42,907 bases of DNA from Jatrophihabitans sp. (lineage in GTDB: Bacteria; Actinomycetota; Actinomycetes; Mycobacteriales; Jatrophihabitantaceae), in the NCBI GenBank assembly GCA_025963285.1, contig JAOPUX010000106.1, positions 1 through 42,907 of the forward strand, read 5' to 3'. Position 1 is the stretch's first letter. Each line of letters begins with the position of its first letter. The notes under the pieces were generated by a model, which did not search any database, had not been told where the DNA came from, and was given only the letters and a program-made list of their open reading frames with translations. Positions 16,359 through 23,895 of the stretch are shown in pieces. The position numbers and the translations under genes are program-made.

Positions 16359-16742
16359 ATGGTGTCTCGACGGAACTTTCTCGAGCTGGCGGTGGCGACG
16401 ACCGTGGCCGGGGGTGCCCTGGGGCTCTCCCAGGACGGCGCCGCAGCGGCCACGGAGACGGCGTGGAGCTCGGCCACCTGGCGCGAACTCGAGGGCACCA
16501 CGATTCGGGCCGTGGATGCCGCCGGCGCCTCGCACTCGGTCCGGGTCGGGGCGGTGCACGCCTACGCCAAGCAGAGCCGGGTCACGGGCGAGGCCTTCCG
16601 CGTCCAGCTCACCGCCGCCCGCGGCCGGCTGCCCGACGGGCTCTACCGGCTCCGGGGCGGGGTCAGCGGGCAGGTCTCGCTGATCGAAGGCGAGCCGGGC
16701 AGTGCCGGGCTTGTCGTCAACACCGTCAGGGCCGTGCGCTGA
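16359..16742 (+). CDS. Tat-exported DUF6916-like protein
   Basis: A 127-residue precursor. The N-terminus SRRNFLELA is a twin-arginine motif, followed by a mild hydrophobic core (AVATTVAGGALGL) and a probable cleavage after AAAA near residue 32. The mature 95 residues are beta-rich (GEAFRVQLTAARG, PDGLYRLRGG, VSLIEGEPG) and resemble the DUF6916 family, to which the gene at 17189-17473 also seems to belong. ATG 16359 is the start; the upstream frame only reaches a TTG. It opens the accessory island and is followed 1 nt later by the GNAT gene. A folded, exported partner of the collar proteins is my inference. Confidence 0.7.
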   Translation: MVSRRNFLELAVATTVAGGALGLSQDGAAAATETAWSSATWRELEGTTIRAVDAAGASHSVRVGAVHAYAKQSRVTGEAFRVQLTAARGRLPDGLYRLRGGVSGQVSLIEGEPGSAGLVVNTVRAVR

Positions 16743-16743
16743 G

Positions 16744-17217
16744 GTGCCTGCCGTCGGATCGCTGGCCCTCGCCGAGGCAGGCCCTCTCGACGAGCCGTTC
16801 CTCGCTGAGCTCTTCCTGGCCGTCCGCCCCTTCCTGGCCCTGACCGGTCTCGACCAGCCCCAGCTCGAGGGGCTCGTCGGGATGCAGCGCAGGGCCCAGC
16901 GCAGCGGGTACGAGCGACAGTGGCCGGGCTACCGTCAGCTGGTCGCCCGCGTGGACGGCGAGCCGGTCGCCACGATCGCCCGCGCCGACGCGCCCGACCT
17001 CGTGCACATCCTCGACATCGCCGTGCTACCCACCGCGCAGGGCCGGGGCATCGGCACCGCGCTACTCACCGCGGTGCTCGACGAGGCCGGCACCGCGGTG
17101 CAGCTGAGCGTCGCGCCCGACAATCCGGCACGCCGGCTCTACGAGCGGCTGGGCTTCGTGGTGGTCGGCAGCGGCAATGCCGACCTGCTCATGCTGTGGC
17201 GGGGTCGAGCCAGGTGA
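16744..17217 (+). CDS. GNAT-family N-acetyltransferase
   Basis: A 157-residue acetyltransferase. Acetyl-CoA binding motif A is seen as HILDIAVLPTAQGRGIGTALL (QGRGIG loop, residues about 101-106). Motif B is SVAPDNPARRLYERLGF near the end. GTG 16744 lies one base after the previous stop (TGA G GTG), pointing to coupled translation. Its 3' end overlaps the convergent DUF6916-like gene by 29 bp. In this setting it may acetylate a protein of the collar cluster or a small metabolite; nothing in the sequence decides. Confidence 0.87.
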   Translation: MPAVGSLALAEAGPLDEPFLAELFLAVRPFLALTGLDQPQLEGLVGMQRRAQRSGYERQWPGYRQLVARVDGEPVATIARADAPDLVHILDIAVLPTAQGRGIGTALLTAVLDEAGTAVQLSVAPDNPARRLYERLGFVVVGSGNADLLMLWRGRAR

Positions 17218-17473
17218 AGGTCACGCAGAGTTCGCTGGCGGAGCTGGGCACCACGAAGAGGTCGATCGTGGCCAGCTCTGCGTGCCCCACCGGATACGTC
17301 CCCTGCTCGAGCCGGTGCGGCTGCTCGGCGACGAAGACGGCCTCGACCATCCCGCCACCGTCGAAGGCGGTCTCGCTGACTACGGCGAGCCTGGCCGGTA
17401 GGCCCGCGATGGTGAAGGACTGCCCGCGGCGGCCCATGAGTTCGGTTGTCGAGATTGCGTCCACGCGCCACAT
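17189..17473 (-). CDS. DUF6916-like protein without signal peptide
   Basis: A 94-residue protein lacking any signal peptide. The central strands GQSFTIAG, MVEAVFVAEQPHRLEQGTYPVGH and LATIDLFVVPSS match my recollection of DUF6916 proteins, which often neighbour tail-collar genes. It loosely parallels the mature part of the Tat protein at 16359. It is the only minus-strand gene of the island: tail-to-tail with GNAT (29-bp overlap) and head-to-head with the first collar gene (30 bp apart). No strong SD is visible. Confidence 0.65.
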   Translation of the reverse strand: MWRVDAISTTELMGRRGQSFTIAGLPARLAVVSETAFDGGGMVEAVFVAEQPHRLEQGTYPVGHAELATIDLFVVPSSASELCVTFTWLDPATA

Positions 17474-17503
17474 TGTGCGCGGTCCGTCGAGTCAGGTGGA
17501 GCC

Positions 17504-18013
17504 ATGAGCGAACCGTATGTCGGTGAGATCCGGATGGTCGGCTTCAACTTCGCGCCATCAGGCTGGGCCCTCTGCGACGGGAGCCTGCTGTCGATCGCGA
17601 GCAACGAGGTGCTCTTCGAGCTCATCGGCACCACCTACGGCGGCGACGGGGTGAACACCTACGCGCTGCCGAACCTGCTCGGCCGCCGCGTGGTGCACCA
17701 GGGTGGCGGCGCCACGATCGGGCAGGTCGGCGGCGTCGAGACGGTGACCCTCACCCAGGGGCAGCTCGCTCCGCACACCCACGCCGCGCAGGCCAACTCC
17801 CACCCCGGCACCAGCACCCTGCCGGGCGGCAACTACTGGGCGGCGGCGGCGGGGGCCGTCCGTCCGTACAGCCCGGCGGCACCGAGCGCGCCCCTCGCGG
17901 CTGCGGCGGTCCTGAACACCACCGGTGGCGGTGCGCCGCACGAGAACATGCCGCCGTTCCTAGTGATCAACTTCGTCATCTCGCTCTTCGGCATCTTTCC
18001 GAGTCAGAGCTGA
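17504..18013 (+). CDS. Phage tail collar domain protein 1 (microcystin-dependent-protein-like)
   Basis: A 169-residue protein with the tail-collar fold near its N-terminus: VGEIRMVGFNFAPSGWALCDG, then FELIGTTYGGDGVNTYALPNL, and the His-rich LAPHTHAA. After a Gly/Ala/Pro-rich middle it ends ENMPPFLVINFVISLFGIFPS, a C-terminus shared by all three copies. There is no signal peptide. AGGTGGAGCC precedes the ATG. It is the first of three tandem paralogues; no capsid, terminase or integrase gene is nearby, so it is not an obvious prophage. Collar proteins of this kind are found in many non-phage bacterial clusters of unknown function. Confidence 0.9.
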   Translation: MSEPYVGEIRMVGFNFAPSGWALCDGSLLSIASNEVLFELIGTTYGGDGVNTYALPNLLGRRVVHQGGGATIGQVGGVETVTLTQGQLAPHTHAAQANSHPGTSTLPGGNYWAAAAGAVRPYSPAAPSAPLAAAAVLNTTGGGAPHENMPPFLVINFVISLFGIFPSQS

Positions 18014-18023
18014 GGAGGTACCG

Positions 18024-18524
18024 ATGAGCACCCCATTCCTGGCCGAGCTGCGCATCATCAGCTTCAACTTCGCCCCCAAGGGCTGGGCCCTGGCCAACGG
18101 CCAGCTCCTGCCGATCAACCAGAACCAGGCGCTCTTCGCGCTGCTCGGCACCACCTACGGCGGCGACGGCATCCGCACCTTCGCCCTGCCCGACCTGCAG
18201 GGCAGGGCCGCCATGCACGTCAGCGGCACGCACCTGCTCGGTGCCTCCGGGGGCGAGAGCACCCACACCCTCAGCGTCGCTGAGCTGCCGGCCCACACCC
18301 ACAAGGCTCGGGGCAGCTCCGCCGCGGCGACCAAACTCAGCCCCGCCGGTGCCGTCTGGGCACAGCCTACGTCGATCGACCTCTACGCCCCGACCGCCAA
18401 CACGACGCTGGCCCCGGCCGTGATCGGTACGACGGGCGGGGGCCAGCCGCACGAGAACCTGCCGCCCTACCTCGTGCTCAACGTCGTCATCGCCCTGCAG
18501 GGCATCTTCCCGTCGAGGAACTGA
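18024..18524 (+). CDS. Phage tail collar domain protein 2
   Basis: A 166-residue paralogue with LAELRIISFNFAPKGWALANG, ALLGTTYGGDGIRTFALPDLQGR, ELPAHTHKARG and the shared end NVVIALQGIFPSRN. It differs from copies 1 and 3 in having Ala instead of Cys in the WALxxG motif. GGAGG lies 5 nt before its ATG, the strongest SD of the trio, 10 bp after copy 1. It probably co-assembles with its neighbours, given the same length and same ends (inference). Confidence 0.9.
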   Translation: MSTPFLAELRIISFNFAPKGWALANGQLLPINQNQALFALLGTTYGGDGIRTFALPDLQGRAAMHVSGTHLLGASGGESTHTLSVAELPAHTHKARGSSAAATKLSPAGAVWAQPTSIDLYAPTANTTLAPAVIGTTGGGQPHENLPPYLVLNVVIALQGIFPSRN

Positions 18525-18555
18525 ACATGAGCGCAGCCCCCTGTGAGGTATCGAG

Positions 18556-19068
18556 ATGACCGACCAGTTCATCGGCGAGATCCGGATGTTCGCCGGCAAC
18601 TTCGCGCCCAACGGCTGGGCGCTGTGCAACGGGCAGCTCCTCGCGATCAGCCAGAACACCGCGCTGTTCTCGCTGCTCGGCACGTACTACGGCGGTGACG
18701 GCAGGTCGACGTTCGCCCTGCCCAACCTGCAGGGCACGACGCCCATCGACATGGGCAGCGGCGCCGGCCTGACCCCGCGGAGCCTGGGGGAGAGCGGCGG
18801 GCTGGACGCCGTAACCATCGCCGCCTCGACGCTGCCGGCACACACACATCAGGCCGCCGGTGTGGCGGCGGCCGGAACCACCCCGACGCCGGCCGGTGGC
18901 GCCTGGGCCGAGCCGCGGGCACAGGTCTACGGCAGCGGTTCGGCGGTGAGCCTGGCCACCGACGCGCTCGCCACGGCGGGGTCGTCGCAGCCGCACAACA
19001 ACCTCGCGCCGTACCTGGTGGTCAACTTCATCATCGCCCTGCAGGGCATCTTTCCCGCGCGCAACTAG
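18556..19068 (+). CDS. Phage tail collar domain protein 3
   Basis: A 170-residue paralogue with IGEIRMFAGNFAPNGWALCNG, SLLGTYYGGDGRSTFALPNLQG, TLPAHTHQAAG and terminal NFIIALQGIFPARN. GAGG is 8 nt before the ATG; the gap to copy 2 is 31 bp. The collar core and the C-terminal strand are conserved between copies while the Ala/Gly/Thr-rich middle varies. That is the pattern expected of subunits with common interfaces and distinct exposed faces. Confidence 0.9.
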   Translation: MTDQFIGEIRMFAGNFAPNGWALCNGQLLAISQNTALFSLLGTYYGGDGRSTFALPNLQGTTPIDMGSGAGLTPRSLGESGGLDAVTIAASTLPAHTHQAAGVAAAGTTPTPAGGAWAEPRAQVYGSGSAVSLATDALATAGSSQPHNNLAPYLVVNFIIALQGIFPARN

Positions 19069-19091
19069 CTGCCCTCAACCCAGGAGTCCTG

Positions 19092-21032
19092 ATGCGCCTT
19101 CCCCGCTCGGTTCTCGCATCGCTCACCGTCGCGGCGAGCGTGACCGCGGCTGCCCTCGCTTTGTCGGGCCCGGCTCGCGCCGCCGCCCCCGGCGCCCTGG
19201 ACACCGGCTGGGCCGGCACGGGCATCGCCACCACCGCCCCGTACTCCCCCGGCGACGACGAGGGCACTGCGGTGGCCAGGCAGCAGAACGGCCGAATTGT
19301 GGTGGTGGGTAGCGCCTATGACGGCACCAGTTACCCGCACATGGCCGTGGTCCGCTACCTCACCGACGGCACGCTCGACACCACGTTCGGCTCGGCGGGT
19401 AAGGCGATCGTCCCGTCCTTCTTCGGCACCACCGCGAGCCCGGACACCAACGGCGACCTGGCCTACGCGGTGGCGCTCCAGCCCGACGGCAAGATCCTGG
19501 TGGCCGGGGCGGCCTCGCACGCCAACGGCATGGGTGCCCTGGCCGTCACGCGCTACAACACCGACGGAACCCCCGACCACACCTTCGGCGCCAACGGCAA
19601 CGGCCGGGTCACCGTGCGGGTCGGCACGGGTGGCTACGACGACGTCGTCCGGGGTATCGCAGTGCAGCCCGACGGCGGGATCGTGCTCGCCGGGGCCTAC
19701 GCCGGCGGCTGGACGGTGGCGCGGCTGACCGCGGCCGGCGTCCTGGACACCACCTTCGACCCCTCCGGTGCCCAGCCGGGGGTGCAGGCTTTCAACCTCG
19801 GTGACAGCCTGGCCGACTCCGCGTACGCCGTGAGCGTCGAGACGCTCAGCCCCTCCGGCTTCGCCATCGTCGTCGGCGGGAGCGCGGCGCACACCCCGGG
19901 TGCACCGGGGGCCTTCAACGAGGACTTCGCCGTGGTCCGCTTCACCAGTGCCGGTGCCTTCGACCCCACGTTCGGCGGCGGGGACGGGATAGCTACGACG
20001 AACCCGGGCGCCTCCTTCGACGCCGTCACCAGCCTCGCGGTCCGCTCCGACGGCAAGATCGTGGTGGCCGGCCTCGGTCCGGCCGCCGCGCTGACGGTCG
20101 CGAGGTTCACTGCCGCAGGTGCGCTGGACCCCACATTCGCCGCGGGCACGGGACGGGTGACGCTGGATGTGAACGGCGACCCGGCAGTGCCCGCGACGGG
20201 GCTGGCGCTCATGGCCGACGGCAGCATCCTGGCGGCCGACACCTCCGACAACGGTGACGACGACGCGCAGCTCGTCAAGCTCACCGTCTCGGGTGCCGTG
20301 GACACCAGCTTCGGCACCGACGGTGTCGTGACCACCAACATCCGCACCGCCAACTCGGTCGATCGGGTCGGCGGCGTGGTGCTCGACGCGAACGGGCGGT
20401 TGATCGTGGTCGGCTCCTCCGCCGTCGGCTCGAGTACCCGCTGGTTCGCCGCCCGGTACTTCACCGCAGCGGCGGCAACGGTTACCGCCTCGCCCGTCGA
20501 CACGGTGGCCTGTGGCAGCACCGCCACCTTCCAGGCGACCGTCACGGGTGCCGCGCCGCTGCATTACGCGTGGCAGGTCCTCAACCCCGGCGCATCGAAG
20601 TACGTCTCGCTCGTCGACGGCCCGACCGTCAGCGGCTCGACCACGACCGCGCTCTCGCTCAGCTCGCTCACCGCAGCCGACGACGGCAAGCGCTACCACC
20701 TGACCGTCACCAACCCCGGGGGGATCGTTTACTCGGCCTCGGCGCTGCTGACGGTCGGGACGGCTCCGGCCGTCACCAGCCAGCCCACGCAGATCTCGCC
20801 GGGGGGTCCCGGCGTCGTGGGCTTCACCGCGGCCGCCTCGGGCAACCCGGGGCCCACCCAGAAGTGGTACGTGTCGGTGGCCGGTGGGGCCTACACCGTC
20901 ATCGCGGGCGCGACGTCGAACCCGTACACCTTCACGCCGACGGCCGCCCAGAACGGTGACAAGTACAAGGCGAAGTTCACCAACGCGTGCGGATCGGTAC
21001 TGACGGCCTCGGCCACCCTCGTCGTGAGCTGA
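19092..21032 (+). CDS. Secreted delta-60 repeat protein with C-terminal Ig-like domains
   Basis: A 646-residue exported protein. A Sec signal peptide (RLPRSVLASLTVAASVTAAALALSG) is cut after ARA near residue 30. Seven delta-60-type repeats follow, each marked by LDTTFGSAGKA-like motifs and a VALQPDGKILVAG strand (residues about 35-450), predicting a beta-propeller-like fold. Two Ig-like segments end the protein (about 455-545 and 550-646, WQVLNPG..., WYVSVAGG...). No anchor or sortase signal is present, so it is released or bound by others. AGGAG precedes the ATG, 23 bp after collar 3, so it is probably in the same operon as the trio. Confidence 0.9.
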   Translation: MRLPRSVLASLTVAASVTAAALALSGPARAAAPGALDTGWAGTGIATTAPYSPGDDEGTAVARQQNGRIVVVGSAYDGTSYPHMAVVRYLTDGTLDTTFGSAGKAIVPSFFGTTASPDTNGDLAYAVALQPDGKILVAGAASHANGMGALAVTRYNTDGTPDHTFGANGNGRVTVRVGTGGYDDVVRGIAVQPDGGIVLAGAYAGGWTVARLTAAGVLDTTFDPSGAQPGVQAFNLGDSLADSAYAVSVETLSPSGFAIVVGGSAAHTPGAPGAFNEDFAVVRFTSAGAFDPTFGGGDGIATTNPGASFDAVTSLAVRSDGKIVVAGLGPAAALTVARFTAAGALDPTFAAGTGRVTLDVNGDPAVPATGLALMADGSILAADTSDNGDDDAQLVKLTVSGAVDTSFGTDGVVTTNIRTANSVDRVGGVVLDANGRLIVVGSSAVGSSTRWFAARYFTAAAATVTASPVDTVACGSTATFQATVTGAAPLHYAWQVLNPGASKYVSLVDGPTVSGSTTTALSLSSLTAADDGKRYHLTVTNPGGIVYSASALLTVGTAPAVTSQPTQISPGGPGVVGFTAAASGNPGPTQKWYVSVAGGAYTVIAGATSNPYTFTPTAAQNGDKYKAKFTNACGSVLTASATLVVS

Positions 21033-21057
21033 CCCAGCGACCCGGCACGATGGGCGG

Positions 21058-21840
21058 GTGCAGCTGATCGAGGTCTCCGACGCCGCCGACGACCGGCTGG
21101 CCGACTTCCGCGACCTCATGGACTCCGACGTGCGCCCGGACCGCCGCGGCGTGGTGATCGCCGAGGGCGTGAACGTGGTCGAGCGGCTGCTGAGCTCGCC
21201 CTACCCGGTGCGGGCCGTCTTCGGGGTGCCCGCCCGGATCGAGGCACTGCGGCCGTTCCTCGAACCGCTCGACGTCCCGGTCTTCGTCGCCGACAAGTGG
21301 CTGCTCTCCGACGTGGTCGGCTTCCGGGTGACCCGTGGCGTGCTGGCCGCCGCCGAGCGGGCGACGCCGCCCGACCTCGACGCGCTGCTCGGGGGCGCGC
21401 GGCACGTAGCCGTGCTGGAGGCACTGAACGACTTCGAGAACCTCGGCGCGCTGTTCCGCAACGCCGCCGCCTTCGGGGTCGACGCAGTGCTGCTCGACCC
21501 GCGCTGTGCCGACCCGCTCTACCGCCGCAGCGTGCGGGTGTCGATGGGGCACGTCCTGCGCATCCCGTTCGTCACGCTGCCGGGCCCGTGGCCGGCCTCG
21601 CTGTCGGTGCTCGCGACGCATGGCTTCCAGACGCTGGCGCTGACCCCCGCTGCCGAAACCGACCTTCGCCGGATCGTGCCGCCCGAGCGCTGGGCCGTAC
21701 TGCTCGGCGCCGAGGGCCCCGGCCTCACCCTCGAGACGCTCGCGATGGCCGACCACCGCGTCGCGATCCCCATGGCGCCCGGCGTCGACTCCCTCAACGT
21801 CGCCACCGCCGCCGCCGTAGCCTTCGCCCACCTCAGCTGA
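21058..21840 (+). CDS. TrmH/SpoU-family RNA 2'-O-methyltransferase
   Basis: A 260-residue SPOUT methyltransferase that uses S-adenosylmethionine to methylate a ribose of rRNA or tRNA. An N-terminal substrate-binding part (GVVIAEGVNVVERLL) is followed by the knotted domain with motif 1 NDFENLGALFRNAAAFG, motif 2 LLGAEGPGL and motif 3 IPMAPGVDSLNVATAAAVA. GTG at 21058 is the start; an upstream ATG is out of frame. It matches the Rv0881 position and resumes the conserved gene order after the accessory island. The target nucleotide cannot be told from sequence. Confidence 0.92.
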   Translation: MQLIEVSDAADDRLADFRDLMDSDVRPDRRGVVIAEGVNVVERLLSSPYPVRAVFGVPARIEALRPFLEPLDVPVFVADKWLLSDVVGFRVTRGVLAAAERATPPDLDALLGGARHVAVLEALNDFENLGALFRNAAAFGVDAVLLDPRCADPLYRRSVRVSMGHVLRIPFVTLPGPWPASLSVLATHGFQTLALTPAAETDLRRIVPPERWAVLLGAEGPGLTLETLAMADHRVAIPMAPGVDSLNVATAAAVAFAHLS

Positions 21841-21960
21841 GCGCGCTCGCTGGCGGCGCGCGGCGGGGTTGGGGGATGCGCGCGCAACCATCCGCCCTCG
21901 GGCTCCGCCAGGCCCGTCCACGCGTGCGGACCCCTAACCCCTCCGCGCTCGGTCACCGAG

Positions 21961-22010
21961 CTGTCATAGCTGGGTGCAGCACCAGCCGAACCCTCGCTAT
22001 GACAGATGCC
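21961..22010. repeat. Hairpin repeat copy A at convergent gene ends
   Basis: CTGTCATAGC (21961-21970) and GCTATGACAG (21996-22005) form a perfect 10-bp stem; GGG/CCC can extend it. The sequence is about 76% identical to copy B at 28702-28750. Both copies lie between converging genes, so a two-way terminator or a mobile intergenic hairpin is likely. The rest of 21841-22023 is GC-rich and holds nothing else I can name. Confidence 0.7.
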
Positions 22011-22023
22011 CGGAGCGTCGGCG

Positions 22024-23895
22024 TCAGACGAGCGAGTCTCTCCAGGAGGCGTGCAGGCCGGCGAAGTGCCCGGTGCCCTCGGCGATGAGGTCCTCGGGGG
22101 TGCCGTCCTCGACCACCCGCCCGGCGTCGAGCACGAGCACGCGGTCGGCGATCTCCACGGTGGAGAGCCGGTGCGCGATGATCAGCGCCGTCCGTGAGGC
22201 GAGCACGGTGTGCAGGGCCCGCTGCACGGCCCGCTCCGTCGGCACGTCGAGCGAGGAGGTTGCCTCGTCGAGGATGAGCACGCTCGGGTCGGCGAGGAAC
22301 GCACGGGCGAAGGCGACGAGCTGGCGCTGACCGGCCGAGAGCCGCCCGCCACGCTTGCGGACGTCGGTGTCGTACCCGGCAGGGAGCGCGGTGATGAACT
22401 CGTGCGCGCCGACTGCCTGCGCCGCCGCGACGACCTCTTGGCGGGTGGCGTCAGGCTTGCCGAAGGCGATGTTGTCGGCGACGGAGCCGGAGAAGAGGAA
22501 GCCGTCCTGGGTGATCATCACGACGGCGCCACGCAGCTGCGCCTCGGCGACGCTGCGCAGGTCGACACCGTCGAGCAGCACGGCTCCGGAGGTGGGGTCG
22601 TAGAAGCGGGAGATCAACTTCGCGACGGTGGTCTTGCCCGCTCCGGTGGTGCCGACCAGCGCCACCGTCTGCCCGCTCGGGATGTCGAGGGTCAGCTCGT
22701 GCAGCACCGGCCGCTCGGCGGTGTAACCGAACTCGACGGCGTCGAGGGTGACCCCGCCACGCACCGGCTCCGGCAGCGTCACCGGCGAGGCGGGCTCGGG
22801 CACCGTGGTGCGCTCGGCCATCACCGCCGCGATCTTCTCCAGCGCGGCGGTGGCCGACTGCAGGGAGTTGTAGAAGACCGCGACGTCCTCCATCGGGTCG
22901 TAGAACTGGCGCAGGTAGAGCAGGAACGCGGTGAGCACGCCGAGGTCGAGGCCGCCGTCGGCCACGCGATAGCCGCCGATGAAGAGCACGAGGACGATCG
23001 AGACATTGCCGATCAGCGAGGTGCCGGGGATGAAGACGGCGTGCAGCCGGAAGGCGTCGCGGTTCGCGGCGCGGTACTCGGCGTTGAGGTCGGCGAAGAT
23101 CGCGTCGTTGCGCTTCTCGCGCCGGAAGGCCTGCACGGCACGGACGCCGTTGATGTTCTCGACGATGTTGACGATGAGGGTGGCCACCGTCTCGCGGGTG
23201 CGCCGGAACGCCTCGGTGGCGCGCGCGCTGAACCAGCGGAAGAGCAGGTAGAGCGGCACCAGCGAGGCGATGGCGATGAGCGCCAGCGGCACGTCGAGGA
23301 AGAAGAGCAGCACCGAGATCGCGGCAATGTTGAGCATGGCCGTCAGCAGCCCGTCCAGGCCCGAGTCAAGCAGCTCGGTGAGGGTGTCGACGTCGGAGGT
23401 CAGCCGGGAGATCACCCGCCCCGAGGTGAACTTCTCGTGGAAGGAGACCGACAGCCCCTGGATGTGGTCGAAGCCGCGGCGGCGCAGGTCGAAGAGCACC
23501 GCCTGCCCGATCACCCCGCTGCGCACGACGAAGACCGACCGGAGCACGCCGGAGATCAGGGCCGAGACGACCAGGGCCACCGTGACCGCGGTCAGCGAGG
23601 CGTAGTTGCCGTGCAGGGCCCGCGGTAGCGAGGTGTCGATGGCGATGCCGATCAACCACGGGCCGGCCATGGTGGCGGCGACCTGCACCAGCACGATCAG
23701 CAGCACGCCGACGATGGCGCGGCGGTGCGGGCGGATCAGCTCGCCCAGCAGGACCCGGGCGTCCGAGCGCAGCCGCGGCCGCCCGGTGGTCGCGATGTTG
23801 TCCTGCTCGCGGGCCACGATGTCGGCGTCCGGAGTCAGCTTGCCGAGCCAGGTGGCCGGCTCGGTCTGGTGCTCGATGGCATCAGGCTCCGTCAT
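22024..23895 (-). CDS. ABC exporter subunit, consensus ATPase half
   Basis: A 623-residue half-transporter with six transmembrane helices (about residues 60-330) and a nucleotide-binding domain. All catalytic motifs are canonical: Walker A GTTGAGKTTV, Q-loop MITQDGFLFSG, signature LSAGQ, Walker B VLILDEATSSLD with the catalytic Glu, and switch His in IIAHRLSTV. The ATG at 23895 has GGAGGTG 7 nt upstream and lies 14 bp inside the preceding ABC gene, so the two are co-translated. A longer frame upstream is only overlap with that gene. The pair forms a heterodimeric type IV exporter. Confidence 0.95.
   Translation of the reverse strand: MTEPDAIEHQTEPATWLGKLTPDADIVAREQDNIATTGRPRLRSDARVLLGELIRPHRRAIVGVLLIVLVQVAATMAGPWLIGIAIDTSLPRALHGNYASLTAVTVALVVSALISGVLRSVFVVRSGVIGQAVLFDLRRRGFDHIQGLSVSFHEKFTSGRVISRLTSDVDTLTELLDSGLDGLLTAMLNIAAISVLLFFLDVPLALIAIASLVPLYLLFRWFSARATEAFRRTRETVATLIVNIVENINGVRAVQAFRREKRNDAIFADLNAEYRAANRDAFRLHAVFIPGTSLIGNVSIVLVLFIGGYRVADGGLDLGVLTAFLLYLRQFYDPMEDVAVFYNSLQSATAALEKIAAVMAERTTVPEPASPVTLPEPVRGGVTLDAVEFGYTAERPVLHELTLDIPSGQTVALVGTTGAGKTTVAKLISRFYDPTSGAVLLDGVDLRSVAEAQLRGAVVMITQDGFLFSGSVADNIAFGKPDATRQEVVAAAQAVGAHEFITALPAGYDTDVRKRGGRLSAGQRQLVAFARAFLADPSVLILDEATSSLDVPTERAVQRALHTVLASRTALIIAHRLSTVEIADRVLVLDAGRVVEDGTPEDLIAEGTGHFAGLHASWRDSLV

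Noticed and set aside
15077..16843. 588-codon frame overlapping the MFS and Tat genes
   Set aside because: Arg/Pro/Ala-rich out-of-frame translation; the MFS frame has clear helices and motifs.
16359..21032. Prophage or tailocin
   Set aside because: Apart from the collar domains there is no capsid, portal, terminase, sheath, tape-measure, lysin or integrase gene.
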